Numbered from the stretch's first letter, positions 27,089 to 37,603 are shown. The stretch: 64,000 nt of DNA from Crateriforma conspicua (GCF_007752935.1 NZ_CP036319.1:5622501-5686500); one strand, 5' to 3'. Notes: generated from the sequence alone by a model not told the origin. Numbers and translations: made by a program.

Positions 27089-27934
27089 ATGCGTAACGTC
27101 CAATTCCTATGCCGCGGGCCGTTTTTGGTCTGCTGGCTTGCATTTGCCGTATCCCTGGCATCCAGTGACGGCATACGAGTTTGTGCCGGCAATACCAACG
27201 ATCGCGAGCGATCTGACAAATACGTGCAAACGATCCTGGACCGAGCCATTCCGTTGCTTCGTTTGCGCGAAGTCCAAGATGAACTGGAGTTGGATTCTTC
27301 CCAAAAGTCCAAGTTACAAGCGAATGGAATGAATACCCCACCTCCGACTTTCGACAGGTCGGAATGGGGAACCATGGATCCGCAGGCTCGCCATGACGCG
27401 ACCATCCAACATCAGACCAACCTTCGAGAGTTTTTTCAGCAGCGACGTAAACAAGTGAAGGACGTCCTCTCGGACGCTCAATTAAAGCGTTTGACGGAGA
27501 TCTCGCTTCAGTTTCGCGGAATTTCAATCCTGCAAGATCCAGAGGTCATGCGTGACCTAAAGATCACCATCACACAGAGACAAGACATCCTGAAGCGTCA
27601 GATGACGTTCTTGCGGAAACTGGGGCAAATAGACTTGTCCGCAAACGAGAACCGTCAAGCGAGGCAACAGATGCTTGATGGGTTCAAGGACGAAATGGAA
27701 GTTCACGTGCTGGCGGCGTTGGATCCTGAGCAGCAGCAGAAGCTGGACGAGATGAAAGGAAAGCCGTTTCCGTTTCCGGATCGCTTGCGTGAGCCTGGCG
27801 TTTTACGCAAAGAGTTGTATGCAAGCTCAGAAAAGCCCAAAGTTGCTCCGGTTCGCCCTCGCAACGTCGACAGTTCGTTGCAGCAGGAACTTGAAGCAGC
27901 GATCTATGACGAAGAATTCGAGCGTGATGAATAG
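27089..27934 (+). CDS. Exported helical protein of unknown function (Spy-like layout)
   Basis: A 281-residue product with a signal peptide (LVCWLAFAVSLASS region) and a mature part that is almost all charged amphipathic helix. Features such as ELELDSSQKSKLQ, VLSDAQLKRLTEISLQ and LDPEQQQKLDEMKG follow the L-S/T-x-x-Q-x-x-x-L pattern of periplasmic Spy/CpxP-like proteins, repeated three times. A role as periplasmic chaperone or stress sensor is possible but inferred from layout alone. GGAAG about eleven bases before the ATG is a weak ribosome binding site. Confidence 0.7.
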   Translation: MRNVQFLCRGPFLVCWLAFAVSLASSDGIRVCAGNTNDRERSDKYVQTILDRAIPLLRLREVQDELELDSSQKSKLQANGMNTPPPTFDRSEWGTMDPQARHDATIQHQTNLREFFQQRRKQVKDVLSDAQLKRLTEISLQFRGISILQDPEVMRDLKITITQRQDILKRQMTFLRKLGQIDLSANENRQARQQMLDGFKDEMEVHVLAALDPEQQQKLDEMKGKPFPFPDRLREPGVLRKELYASSEKPKVAPVRPRNVDSSLQQELEAAIYDEEFERDE

Positions 27935-28541
27935 GCCTTTTCGCCTAACACTGGTTCGTGATACCTCAGGTTTGTTCATCTTGCGGCCATTTGCATCTGC
28001 AACATTCAGGAATTCTTCCTAAAGGGCATCTCCGGCCGCTATTACTTGCGGATGCGAATCAGTCGGAAATGCCAAAGTAACCAACGGGATCGATGCGCGG
28101 CAATCTTGGCTATATGCCTAACTTTGCGCACACGCATGTCGTGCGTCAGGCAAAGTCCATCGCATGTGACGACTTTATGTCGCGCAAATGGAGGACACGT
28201 CCGAGCCTCTTGGCCAGCATCATTCGTAGACGCCCCTTCGCTTGGACAATGAAGCTTGCGTTTTCTGGTAGGCGAGTACGGTCGTTCCGACATTTGGCGA
28301 AACCTACGGCCTGACCATCCTTAATGAAGTTTTTGAGTGCAGGCAAACGCCAGCATGATGCGGTATTCAATTCAAATTCATAATATCGAAGAAGCACGCC
28401 CTACAATGCGCCACCGATGCGAAATTAGCTTCGGTACTCAAAGAAAGTATGTGCTTTCCTGCACGGTGCAGGCGAAGCGTTGCTTAGGGACAGAAGTACT
28501 GTCTCGAAATATTGATATGTAGAATCTTCTTGGAGAAACAG
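27935..28541. other. Intergenic region without a recognisable gene
   Basis: About 600 bases before the next PEP-CTERM gene. Short frames on both strands (28042-28293 minus, 28093-28314 plus) have low-complexity or basic compositions and no motifs. It presumably contains the promoter of the following gene. Confidence 0.45.
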
Positions 28542-29222
28542 ATGAAGAAGCAAATTCTGGGCTTCGCTGTCGCAGCCTTGATTGTCCTTGGTTCGGCGGG
28601 AAGCGTTTCAGCTGCCCAACTTGCCGCATGGGACATGTACGGTGTCGGCACCGTTTCCAGCGTCAACCCCGCTGCGTCGGCTGCGTTCGTCACCGCCGAT
28701 CCCATGAAACTTGGCCCGGGACTGGGCACTTCAGGGGCGGGCAACGCACTGAGCTCAAGCGGCTGGGGATCGACCGACACCACCGACTATATCTCGATGG
28801 GCTTCACCGTCGACGCTGGCCAAGCGGTTGATTTGGATGAACTGATCATCGGAACCCGATCGTCGAATACCGGCCCCGGAACCATTGGTGTCTTTACCAA
28901 CCAAGATGGCTTCACCTCGGCGGTGTACTCGATCACACAGCAGGGAACCGACTACGCAAATAGCATCATCGACCTTTCAGCTTTCAGTGGAATCACTGGG
29001 GCGTTCGAGGTTCGCCTGATGGAAATCGGAAATACCCAAGCCGATGGAAGCGGAAACACTTCCAACGGTGGCACCTTCCGCGTGACGGACTACTTCGACA
29101 ACGGCAGCTTCACGGACGTCCAGTTCACCGGTGACGTCGCTGCAGTTCCGGCACCGACCGGACTGGTTGCACTGATTTCTCTGGGACTCTGCGGAATCGT
29201 CGCACGCCGTCGCCGCAAGTAA
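28542..29222 (+). CDS. PEP-CTERM-like exported protein
   Basis: A 226-residue exported protein, unrelated in its body to the tandem trio. Start ATG 28542 has GGAGA seven bases upstream. Signal peptide ends SVSAAQ; the body begins LAAWDMYGVG and ends in a sorting tail: VPAPTGLVALISLGLCGIVA and RRRRK. The triplet is PAP and not PEP, as in tandem copies 1 and 2, so the local exosortase probably accepts PAP. A strong terminator follows the stop. Confidence 0.88.
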   Translation: MKKQILGFAVAALIVLGSAGSVSAAQLAAWDMYGVGTVSSVNPAASAAFVTADPMKLGPGLGTSGAGNALSSSGWGSTDTTDYISMGFTVDAGQAVDLDELIIGTRSSNTGPGTIGVFTNQDGFTSAVYSITQQGTDYANSIIDLSAFSGITGAFEVRLMEIGNTQADGSGNTSNGGTFRVTDYFDNGSFTDVQFTGDVAAVPAPTGLVALISLGLCGIVARRRRK

Positions 29223-29253
29223 TCGACCTTTCAGAGCGACAAGTTTTGAATTC

Positions 29254-29291
29254 GCGGCACGACAAATCTCGATTTGTCGTGCCGCTTTTTT
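29254..29291 (+). terminator. Rho-independent terminator
   Basis: Perfect 14-bp stem (GCGGCACGACAAAT at 29254-29267 and its complement at 29272-29285), CTCG loop, followed by six T residues. It ends the PEP-CTERM transcript 32 bases after its stop codon and is the clearest terminator in the window. Confidence 0.93.
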
Positions 29292-29488
29292 ATTGAACTC
29301 TTTCCTCGCATGGCCTGAGCAGCGGCATGGTCCGCCCCTCTCTCTTTTCATGAAGTTTCGGTTAACCCGTGAAGGTTGCGGCAAAACGCTTCGTAGGGAT
29401 TGTTCAGCGTGCAGAGAGATGGCTACAACAAATCGCTGGCCAAATCAGGCTGTTGGCACTCATGCTTTATCTCGGAATACGCAAACCA

Positions 29489-30622
29489 ATGACAAACGAA
29501 AGTCGCAAGGGATTCACACTGGTCGAATTGCTGGTTGTGATCGCCATTATCGGCATATTGGTTGGGTTATTGTTGCCCGCAGTTCAATCGGCTCGGGAAA
29601 CCGCCCGTCGGATGCAGTGCACCAACCGCATGAAGCAGGTTGGCCTAGCCCTGCACAATTACCATTCCTCGTTCAAGGCGTTCCCGAACGGGCGCATGCT
29701 TTATGACCGCCTACTGTTCGGAAATCCTGAAAAGAACCGCTACACAAACTACTTGGCGATTGGCGAGATGTTTTGGTACGGGAACAAGCCCGTGCACTTG
29801 GCGCTATTGCCGTATCACGAGAACACGGCCATCTATGATCTGGTAGACCACACGGGTTCCAGTTCCCCCAGACTGACGGTCAACGGGCAACCGGCCCATG
29901 ACAACTACGAAGCGTTCAGCAAAAGTGTGTCACTGTATACATGTCCGTCTGACGCCAATAATGACGGTCGCCCGACGAACACAAACTTTCGATACAACTT
30001 CGGTGGGGATACTCCGTACGCGGGAGCGAACGACTGGTACGACAACAATTGCCTAAACGGATGCGAGACGATCGCGAAAGGCAATGGTGCGTTTACCTAC
30101 GGACAGCAGTTGGCATTCCGTGATTTCACGGATGGGTCGAGTCACTCGTTTTGTTTCGCAGAGCGGACCTTGGGCAGCGGTTTTGAAGGAACTCTGCCGA
30201 CCAAATCGGATATCATTACGATGCCGTCGCGGGTGACAACAGGCCTTGTTGACCGCGATCAAATTTTTGATGAATGCCTCAACTACACGCCGTCCATCAG
30301 TGGGTACAACTTTTTCTCCGCAGGCCGATGGCTTGATGGATCTGATTGGTCCAACGGTTGGGCAACAGCGGCCTATTCATCGACGATGTACAACCACGTG
30401 GCACCACCTAATTGGCGGGGCCAGGATTGCGGCGCCGCAAGTGCAATTCCGGACACTCCTGGCGAAGCAGCGATCATTTCGGCCAGAAGCATGCACCCCG
30501 GTGGCGTGAACGGTTTGAAGACCGATGGCTCCGTAACGTTCGTGTCTGAGAGCATTGATTTGGATGCATGGAGGGCCATGGGAACACGCAATGGCAACGA
30601 AACAGTGGAAGACGTTCAATGA
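29489..30622 (+). CDS. DUF1559 protein with type IV pilin-like N-terminus (H-X9-DG family)
   Basis: A 377-residue member of the planctomycete-expanded DUF1559 family. The N-terminus is a prepilin signal, [27 protein letters not shown], split here by the cleavage site after Gly; a prepilin peptidase is needed to process it. The C-terminal H-X9-DG motif ([12 protein letters not shown]) is present and the usual FxDG.S.T/H.x..E block ([13 protein letters not shown]) precedes it. I chose ATG 29489 at the prepilin leader; the frame is open to 29369. The role of these pseudopilins is unknown; they may form secretion pseudopili or surface fibres. Confidence 0.93.
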   Translation: MTNESRKGFTLVELLVVIAIIGILVGLLLPAVQSARETARRMQCTNRMKQVGLALHNYHSSFKAFPNGRMLYDRLLFGNPEKNRYTNYLAIGEMFWYGNKPVHLALLPYHENTAIYDLVDHTGSSSPRLTVNGQPAHDNYEAFSKSVSLYTCPSDANNDGRPTNTNFRYNFGGDTPYAGANDWYDNNCLNGCETIAKGNGAFTYGQQLAFRDFTDGSSHSFCFAERTLGSGFEGTLPTKSDIITMPSRVTTGLVDRDQIFDECLNYTPSISGYNFFSAGRWLDGSDWSNGWATAAYSSTMYNHVAPPNWRGQDCGAASAIPDTPGEAAIISARSMHPGGVNGLKTDGSVTFVSESIDLDAWRAMGTRNGNETVEDVQ

Positions 30623-31092
30623 ACCCAATGACGATGATTGCACGCGGTTCACAGGACCTAGCAAGAACGCAACAACTGGTCGCACTCGCTTTTTCGATCA
30701 CGGTGATTCTTTGCCTTATTGGCTGCAGTGGGACGACGGTTGAAACTCGCCGAAGTTCCACGGCGGCATTCTCAGAAGGAATGGCGGCTTTTGAATTGGA
30801 AGAATACGCCAAAGCGGAGCCGCTGCTTGCCGAGGCCATGTCAGGCGCGTTGCAGCCGGATGTTTACGTGGAGGCTGGCGTGGCACGTGCGAAATGCCTG
30901 GGTCACTTGAATATGGTGCAAGAAGGATTGGGAGTCGCGGACATCATGCGTGAAGGCCTACCAAGTGAAGGTGAGTATTTCGCCCTTCGTGCAGCTGTCT
31001 ATGCCGCGGCAGGCGAGGTCGCGACCGCACGTGAAGAATTCGCAAAAGCCCGACGCCTGGACCGCCAAGTCCAGCCTCCGCCAGGGATTTAA
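30619..31092 (+). CDS. Small TPR-like lipoprotein coupled to the DUF1559 gene
   Basis: A 157-residue lipoprotein: hydrophobic signal segment [16 protein letters not shown] ending in a lipobox, then two to three TPR-like helical pairs ([15 protein letters not shown]-like, [19 protein letters not shown]). Its ATG overlaps the stop of the DUF1559 gene (ATGA at 30619-30622), so it is probably a partner of that pseudopilin. Function otherwise unknown. Confidence 0.8.
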   Translation: MNPMTMIARGSQDLARTQQLVALAFSITVILCLIGCSGTTVETRRSSTAAFSEGMAAFELEEYAKAEPLLAEAMSGALQPDVYVEAGVARAKCLGHLNMVQEGLGVADIMREGLPSEGEYFALRAAVYAAAGEVATAREEFAKARRLDRQVQPPPGI

Positions 31093-31780
31093 AGCACCAT
31101 CATCTCGTGGGGGGGGCTCAGTACCGGTAACCCGCAATCGGTATTCAATGCTTCACGCATTCCACAACTCAGTGAGCCATTCACGACGGCCGCAGCCTGG
31201 GACGCTGACCATCTGCGATGCTGCATTGCCTGTGCCGCAACAGTCCGCTGACTATCATGCCGAAGCCCTTCTGAACGCCCGCACGAGACAGATTGTCAAC
31301 TTGTGGTGGCGTTCAAATAGCCAGGCGAAGCTCAGCCGCCTCGGTGATCTGCTTTGGCATACACCCCTCTGCGTCGTCACTGCCAAATAACGAGCCGAAC
31401 GCATCCTGATGCCGAAAGCTCGCTCGAGTACGGCGTAACGGCCCCAATCTTTCTGCAACTCGCCAGTTCTGCCGTACGTTGCCCCAAGCGGACCGCGGAG
31501 CGATCGAGACGCTCACTGCCTTATGAGAACCGCCCCACACGAACACGATCGCCAGTGTGCTGCGACCAACTTTGCATTGCCTGATAGTCACACAGCCCCT
31601 TGCCATTCACATTCAATTCATCGAGATCATGAGAAACTTATACTCATTGACTTTGCTGTCTTGATACACTTTTTCCGTTCTTGCGGCGTTCAAGACTCTC
31701 GCAAGTCTGCAGCGTAGCGGTTTGCTGCGTGCACATATTCTGGCCCTCGTTTTGCTCCGCTGAATTCCTTGGTGTATTGG
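31093..31780. other. Intergenic region without a recognisable gene
   Basis: About 690 bases. Frames on both strands are short and basic and have no recognisable domain. The segment separates a terminator-less lipoprotein gene from the large nuclease-like gene and may contain remnants too old to read. Confidence 0.45.
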
Positions 31781-34564
31781 ATGCGCTCAAATTTTGTCCG
31801 CTGCGGTCGTCGCAATCGCCTCACTCTCGAAATCCTTGAAACGCGGCGGTTGCTCGCAGCGATGCGAGTCGCAACATGGAATGTCCTCAACAATCCTGAC
31901 AACACGACGGAAGATGCAGACTTTCGGACCGTTCTGCAAGCAATTGGCAACGAGACCGTGGGCTCTGTTACAAAATCACTGGATTTATTAACGCTCAGCG
32001 AAACAGACTCCAGTTCGATCTCTCGCGTTGAGTCGATTCTTGACGGACTCTATCCTCACACGGATTTCGGTTACGTCATCTCACCATCGGACGGGGGCGG
32101 CGACGCAACGGGTTTTGTCTATGACACGTCAACTATGCTTCTACAAGAAAGCATTCTGGTCCCCGGCGCGTTCACCCACACGACGTTGCGTGCGAAGTTT
32201 CGCCCCATCGGCACATCAGGAACTGAAGACTTTTTCGTTTACTCGACTCACCTGAAGGCAGGAACAAGTTCTTCCGACCGGTCCAGGCGAGGAACGGAAG
32301 CCTCGCTGCTTCACAATGATGCCAACAGTTTGGGGGAGGGCGCAAATGTACTAATCACTGGCGATTTCAATATGAAAACGAGCAGTGAGCCCGCGTGGAG
32401 CAATTTAACCGCTGCCGGCCCCGGACAGGTCTTGGACATCTATGGGCCGGGGGGTGCAGGAAGCTGGAACGATAACGGAAACTTTAAGCACCTGCACTCC
32501 CAAGATCCACGGACTAGCGGTGCCGGGATGGACGACCGCTTCGATATCCAATTTGCCAGTGGTGAATTCTTCGATGGTGTGGGCATTGACTACATCGATG
32601 GGTCATACCATGTTTTTGGGAACAATGGGACACACACACTGAACGGAAGCATCCTTACAGGTACGGGTGCGAGCCCAAGCGTCTTGCACGCTCTTGAGTC
32701 AGCGAGTGATCACCTTCCAGTTGTTTCGGACTTTGAGGTTTCGGACTCGGTGCAGGTGATAGTCAATCAGACGGGTGGAGGCACGTCGGTTGCGGAATCG
32801 GGAGTTTCAGATACTTACACGCTTAAGCTAAGCCATCCGCCCAGCCACTCCGTCACCGTATCGGTTGATCCCAACTCTCAATTGGACCTGGGCTACGGAG
32901 CGGGTGTGGCGAGATCATACATTTTTACACCTCAAAATTGGTCTTCGGAACAGACGATTTCAGTGACTGGCGTGGATGACTCGGTCGTCGAAGGCCCCCA
33001 TCTTGGCACAATCTCCCATTCTTCCTTCAGTTCCGATCCAGACTTTAATGGGCTATCGATCGAAAACATTTCTGTCAACATCATTGACAATGATTACGGC
33101 CCCGGAATCAGCATCACGCACAGTGGTGGTGGATTGGATGTTGCTGAAGGTGGCCAATCCGACAGCTATTCGGTTGTTTTGGATACTGCCCCAAGCTCCG
33201 ACGTGTCTGTTACAGTTACTCCGGATGGACAACTGGATCTCGGTTCTGGCCAGGCAACATCAGTCGTTCTGACGTTTACGCCATCAAATTGGCAGTCCCC
33301 TCAATCCGTTACCGTTGTGGCGTTCGACGATGCGGTGATAGAGGGTCCACACCTGGGCGGAATATACCATGCGACATCCAGCAGCGACCCGTCATACAAT
33401 GATCTGGCAATCGAGCAACTATTCGCTCAGGTTGCGGACAATGACTTATCGCCATCTCAGTCCGTGGTCATTTCAGAAATCATGTACAATCCGGATACCA
33501 GCGAAGTTGGCTCGCTTCCGGAATGGCTTGAAATTGTCAACACTAGCTCATCCCCAGTCGACCTCAGTGGCTGGTACTTTGCCGATGAAGACGCAAGCTG
33601 GGGATCCTTTCCTACCGGCACGATTCTTCCGCCGAATCAGGCCGCCGTCGTCTACGACAATCGCTTTACATCCGACTCAGTATTTCGGTCTGCATGGAAC
33701 ATCCCCAGCGACGCGATTGTTTCCGGCGTCCAATGGGGAAGCCTTTCCAATTCTCCTTCATCCAGCAATGAGGTACTGCGGCTGTTCGATGCCGGAGCAT
33801 TTGAAATCGACTACGTGAATTATGATGATGCGTTCCCCTGGCCCTCCGATAGCCCGGATGGACCGAGCATCTACCTGACTGACTTGCTGGCCGACAACAG
33901 CATGGGCGACAACTGGACGCGATCCTCCGTGGGGATCGATGGAGCACGTGCTGCTTCATCGCCGTTTTCATCAACCGACGTCGGATCTCCGGGCGATTTC
34001 CCGGCATTGCCAGCCCCCGCCTCTTTGATAGTGTCCGAGTCCCATGGATCAACTGCTGTCAACGAAGGCGGAATAGCGGACAGCATTCAGGTATCGCTTA
34101 CGGGAACCCCCAACTCAAACGTTCTCGTTACTCTAACGCCGACCAATGCACAGATCGACCTGGGCGCTGGCACGGGCGTTCCTCTGGTACTGACATTTAC
34201 ACCAGCGGATTCGGGAATCCCTCAGAGCGTTTTCGTTTCAGCGGAGATCGATGGGTTTGTGGAAGGATACCACTGGTCCGCGATTTCAATCTCCTCACAA
34301 AGTTCGGACCAAGCGTTCGCAAACTTGACTGCAAACGACATTACCGTTGGAATCCAAGATGTCACCCTACGTGGAGACATGAACGGAGACGGTCACATTG
34401 ACAGTTTGGACATTGCGCCGTTTTCAATCGCCATAATTGACCCACAGGCTTACGCACAAGCCTTTCCAGGATTCGACCCCAATGTGCTTGGTGACTTGAC
34501 CGGAGATGGCATCATTGACACGCTAGACATTGCACCGTTTTCGCAACTGATCATGGGCACATAA
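31781..34564 (+). CDS. Large secreted EEP-fold nuclease-like protein with lamin-tail domain, repeats and dockerin doublet
   Basis: A 927-residue surface or secreted protein. The N-terminus carries LEILETRRLLAA, the planctomycete variant of the export/sorting motif found on large surface proteins, followed at once by an EEP nuclease fold with ATWNVLN, TLSETD (Glu), THLKAGTS (His), ITGDFNM and SDHLPVVSD. Then come two copies of a beta-sandwich repeat (VAESGVSDTYTL..., VAEGGQSDSYSV...), a lamin-tail domain (VISEIMYNPDTSEVG, EWLEIVNTS, DLSGWYFAD), a third copy of the repeat (VNEGGIADSIQV...), and a C-terminal dockerin-like doublet. LTD plus EEP is known from extracellular nucleases. It is a paralog of the gene at 25441. 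Confidence 0.88.
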   Translation: MRSNFVRCGRRNRLTLEILETRRLLAAMRVATWNVLNNPDNTTEDADFRTVLQAIGNETVGSVTKSLDLLTLSETDSSSISRVESILDGLYPHTDFGYVISPSDGGGDATGFVYDTSTMLLQESILVPGAFTHTTLRAKFRPIGTSGTEDFFVYSTHLKAGTSSSDRSRRGTEASLLHNDANSLGEGANVLITGDFNMKTSSEPAWSNLTAAGPGQVLDIYGPGGAGSWNDNGNFKHLHSQDPRTSGAGMDDRFDIQFASGEFFDGVGIDYIDGSYHVFGNNGTHTLNGSILTGTGASPSVLHALESASDHLPVVSDFEVSDSVQVIVNQTGGGTSVAESGVSDTYTLKLSHPPSHSVTVSVDPNSQLDLGYGAGVARSYIFTPQNWSSEQTISVTGVDDSVVEGPHLGTISHSSFSSDPDFNGLSIENISVNIIDNDYGPGISITHSGGGLDVAEGGQSDSYSVVLDTAPSSDVSVTVTPDGQLDLGSGQATSVVLTFTPSNWQSPQSVTVVAFDDAVIEGPHLGGIYHATSSSDPSYNDLAIEQLFAQVADNDLSPSQSVVISEIMYNPDTSEVGSLPEWLEIVNTSSSPVDLSGWYFADEDASWGSFPTGTILPPNQAAVVYDNRFTSDSVFRSAWNIPSDAIVSGVQWGSLSNSPSSSNEVLRLFDAGAFEIDYVNYDDAFPWPSDSPDGPSIYLTDLLADNSMGDNWTRSSVGIDGARAASSPFSSTDVGSPGDFPALPAPASLIVSESHGSTAVNEGGIADSIQVSLTGTPNSNVLVTLTPTNAQIDLGAGTGVPLVLTFTPADSGIPQSVFVSAEIDGFVEGYHWSAISISSQSSDQAFANLTANDITVGIQDVTLRGDMNGDGHIDSLDIAPFSIAIIDPQAYAQAFPGFDPNVLGDLTGDGIIDTLDIAPFSQLIMGT

Positions 34565-34678
34565 TCGATGCCGATTAATCCAAACAGGTGCTTCGCTTGC
34601 GAGCCTTCGACTCTTCAATAGCAAGACTCATTTCGAAACCAAAGTGCCCAGGCAAATTTTTAGAAGCGGAATTGAGTC

Positions 34679-35368
34679 GTGACCGGTTTGCTTGGTGCTC
34701 TTTGCGTGATCTTTCCGCTGATTGCCGATACTGCAGTCGGCCCAGAAAGTCCCCGAGTCGCTGGTGCGTTAGTCCAAGCACCACCCTCGGGCCAACCCAT
34801 CGTTGGAAGCAGAACGCCTTCCATTAAACGCGAAGCTACAAACGAGGCCAAATTCGCCTCGGCAGCGTTTTCGCCGTACGCCGATTCAGTTATTGAACCG
34901 CCGGGAATTCAAAAGACAGCTCGAACGCCTCTTGCGTTGTCAAATCTACTTCCTTCGGCCGGCGGGACTGCGTCTGGAATATCCCCGGGGGTTGTGCGTT
35001 CAGGGCATTCGCCGCCGATTTCAATCGTTTCCGACGGTCCCGATTGCGGCAAACCCACTGACGCATGGATCGCTATCTTCCTGATTCCGCCCACTGGCTT
35101 TGAGATGCAAGCCATCCTGAGTTGGGATCTCCTGCTGACGCCTTCCACCGATACTTTATCGACGCACGGCAACGATTCGAGTCATGGTTGCGAACCACTC
35201 TCCTTGTCCGGCCATATTGACATCCACTATAAACTTGTCCGTGTCCACTCCCCCAAGGTTGCGACTTCGATTGCGAGTTTGGCATTGACTGGCCTGGGTG
35301 TCATTGTCTTGGCATCAAGAAACCGTCGGCTTCAGTACTATAAGCTGAAGCGACGGCACCCGAGCTAG
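34679..35368 (+). CDS. Hypothetical exported protein with sorting-like C-terminus
   Basis: A 229-residue frame starting at GTG 34679. It begins with a plausible signal peptide (LLGALCVIFPLIADTAVG) and ends with a hydrophobic helix (VATSIASLALTGLGVIVLA) followed by SRNRRL and a basic tail. That is the layout of a PEP-CTERM tail, but no PEP or PAP triplet precedes the helix (HSPKVAT instead). The body is not recognised. The frame could be chance, though signal peptide plus sorting-like tail in one frame next to PEP-CTERM genes argues for a real, perhaps non-canonical or decaying, substrate. Confidence 0.45.
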   Translation: MTGLLGALCVIFPLIADTAVGPESPRVAGALVQAPPSGQPIVGSRTPSIKREATNEAKFASAAFSPYADSVIEPPGIQKTARTPLALSNLLPSAGGTASGISPGVVRSGHSPPISIVSDGPDCGKPTDAWIAIFLIPPTGFEMQAILSWDLLLTPSTDTLSTHGNDSSHGCEPLSLSGHIDIHYKLVRVHSPKVATSIASLALTGLGVIVLASRNRRLQYYKLKRRHPS

Positions 35369-35437
35369 CTTTCGGCCACGGTGGAACGACTTGAGAAGGC
35401 CCCAAAGGGGCTCTTTCGTCGTGACTTATTGGCAATA

Positions 35438-35749
35438 TCAGGCTGGGCCCAGGAAACGTTTGCCGGAAGCCGCATCATTGAATCCCTTGCCTTCCGTATT
35501 CGTGGAAGGAGCCACTTGGGTGACATCTACTTTGGACCGACGCAGATCTTCAATCTCTTCCGCTAACCCTCGAAGCAATGCGGCTATCTCTTCACCAGCC
35601 TCGTCGCCAAGGTGCACACTTAAACATTTCTTCGAATTGAAGCTGAGACTAAGCTTGTCCATGTTTCGGATACCAATAGCGTGATGGGCATGTTTTAGGA
35701 TGTGGTCCAAATCCACCAGTGGTTTTATCCGAACCACAAGTCTCGTCAA
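35438..35749 (-). CDS. Hypothetical small protein
   Basis: A 103-residue minus-strand frame. Its central part (LSLSFNSKKCLSVHLGDEAG followed by an acidic helix with EEIAALLRGLAEEIEDLRR) has a protein-like composition, while the opposite strand frames look random. No motif or ribosome binding site is evident. It lies alone in a gap of about 880 bases between two exported-protein genes; the rest of the gap (35369-35437 and 35750-36248) shows nothing. Confidence 0.35.
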   Translation of the reverse strand: MTRLVVRIKPLVDLDHILKHAHHAIGIRNMDKLSLSFNSKKCLSVHLGDEAGEEIAALLRGLAEEIEDLRRSKVDVTQVAPSTNTEGKGFNDAASGKRFLGPA

Positions 35750-36248
35750 ATTAAAAATTCGTCTACACGCGCCTGCTCACCTTCACAATTGCAAAAGCCT
35801 TCCTAGGACGCCAAAATACGCGACGTTACTTGCCGCCTGAGGCCGCATTCTGCAACCCATCGCCGGAACACTGAACCGGTCTCCGATCATCCATGCCACG
35901 CCAACACGACCCCCGATCGAAAGGCAAATCAACACGATGTAAATCGGAAGAAAATCGTTGGTTTCCACCAACCAAAACTCACTTCATATTTAGCACATAC
36001 AATTCCCGTGGTTTTAACAAAGTTCATTGTACAATTCCGGACGCACAACAATAACATACGTCTACTGGTGAACACGGTAGTTTTGTTGGTCACTTGAACG
36101 ATGGCCGCGAATCGCTTGCGACCAACTAGGTTTCGTGTTCCGCCTCAAACACCGTTTGCCATCCAGCTGTTTTCTTTCATTCGGCATAAACGATTGGCGG
36201 TGCATTCGTAATCGGCGAGATAGCACCGCTACGCAATTTGGAATTTCT

Positions 36249-37064
36249 ATGTATAGAACAACCGCTATACTGATTATCGCAGCTCTCTTTTCCCCAACCT
36301 GTTCCTATGCGGCATTTCTCGATCAGATATTGAGGTTGGACGCAGTGACGAGTGAAGGGGAGGGCGGTGGCTATACTTGGCAAACGAATGCGGCTTCTTG
36401 GGAAGACGGCCATTTCCAGGCTTGGCTACCAAGCGATGTCCAGATTCTGGACCAAGACAATTCGGTCATTGCAACCATTCAGGCCGAACAGACTTTTGTC
36501 TATTACGAAGCGGACCCGGTGGTGAAGCTCAATTTTTCCGTCACTGCAGGAGCTTCGGATACGACTGTCACCATCTCGTCGGGACTGCTGGAATTTAGTC
36601 CTCTTTTTCCGACCGTGGGAATCGCTAGCGCGGGAATCTCGATTTCAGATTCAACTGGCGATTCAGTTACTCGATCGGGCCTGCTTGACGGGAAGTCGTT
36701 TACAGCCCATTACAACGGAGACAGTGCGAGCGGAACACTCTTTGCTTCCTTACTGAGTGACGATTCGGCAGGACTCTTTCAAACCAGTGCAGCCTCAGAC
36801 TCCCATGGGATCGTTTCGATCAATGACGCCGTCAGGTCGATGCACACCCAGTTTCGTTTCTCGCTTTCGGCTGGGGATCAAGCTTCTGGGACCAGCGTAT
36901 TTGCAGTCATTCCAGTTCCCGAACCGAGCTTGTATCGGGCAGCGGCGTCAATGCTAATCTTTGCTGCGTGTGCGCGAATCTTCCGGCAGCGCCAAAAAGG
37001 ACGGCGTTCCAAATCAGATTCCCGAAGCTCACTGCGCGGCGACCGAAACAAATACCTGAATTAG
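36249..37064 (+). CDS. PEP-CTERM exported protein with long basic tail
   Basis: A 271-residue protein starting at ATG 36249 (the frame is open to 36135). It has a signal peptide (ILIIAALFSPTCSYAA), an unrecognised beta-rich body, and a sorting tail VPEPSLYRAAASMLIFAACARIF followed by a basic stretch. The tail after the helix is unusually long (about 30 residues instead of the usual 5-8), which may affect sorting. No paralogy to the tandem trio is visible. Confidence 0.8.
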   Translation: MYRTTAILIIAALFSPTCSYAAFLDQILRLDAVTSEGEGGGYTWQTNAASWEDGHFQAWLPSDVQILDQDNSVIATIQAEQTFVYYEADPVVKLNFSVTAGASDTTVTISSGLLEFSPLFPTVGIASAGISISDSTGDSVTRSGLLDGKSFTAHYNGDSASGTLFASLLSDDSAGLFQTSAASDSHGIVSINDAVRSMHTQFRFSLSAGDQASGTSVFAVIPVPEPSLYRAAASMLIFAACARIFRQRQKGRRSKSDSRSSLRGDRNKYLN

Positions 37065-37213
37065 GTAACTCCCGCGTGACCAACACTGGTGACATCCACT
37101 TCGACGGCATTTTGAAATTGTGATTGTCAAAAATTGACATCTAACCGATTGCTTGGGTTCATCAAAGAAGCCCAGTGGGAATCGAGGGACGCAGATGATT
37201 TCTTGCCTGAACT

Positions 37214-37456
37214 TTAGTCTGGCATTTCGTAACTTCGTGAAATCGGATCAAAATCTGGACGCTGTTGAATTTCACTAGTTGCTTTGCGAATGCAGTCGGG
37301 TGTGGGAATCCATTCCATCGGTGCATACCCAACCAGGTAATCCAGCGACTTTAGCCCAACGAGTTTGCAGGCGTCGCTGAACTCCATGCCATGATCTCGC
37401 ATCAAAGCATCGACTTCTCGGCACATCGCTCGAATGGTTACGTGATTCTCGTTCAT
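37214..37456 (-). CDS. Hypothetical small protein
   Basis: An 80-residue frame from ATG 37456 with a protein-like helical composition (VTIRAMCREVDALMRDHG, SDACKLVGLKSLDYLVGY). No family recognised and no ribosome binding site seen. It sits just outside the IstB gene and may be part of the same degraded mobile region. Confidence 0.4.
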   Translation of the reverse strand: MNENHVTIRAMCREVDALMRDHGMEFSDACKLVGLKSLDYLVGYAPMEWIPTPDCIRKATSEIQQRPDFDPISRSYEMPD

Positions 37457-37603
37457 TGACGAAAGTCTGCACGGCAGTATCCAGGCATCCATTCCCGTTT
37501 AATCGTCCTTTGGATGAGCTAATTGCTCGGCCTCATCCTCCCACTGGAGGGTATGCACTCCTCGTGATGTTTCAACGACGTCGAGAAAACGCTAGTTCAA
37601 AAT

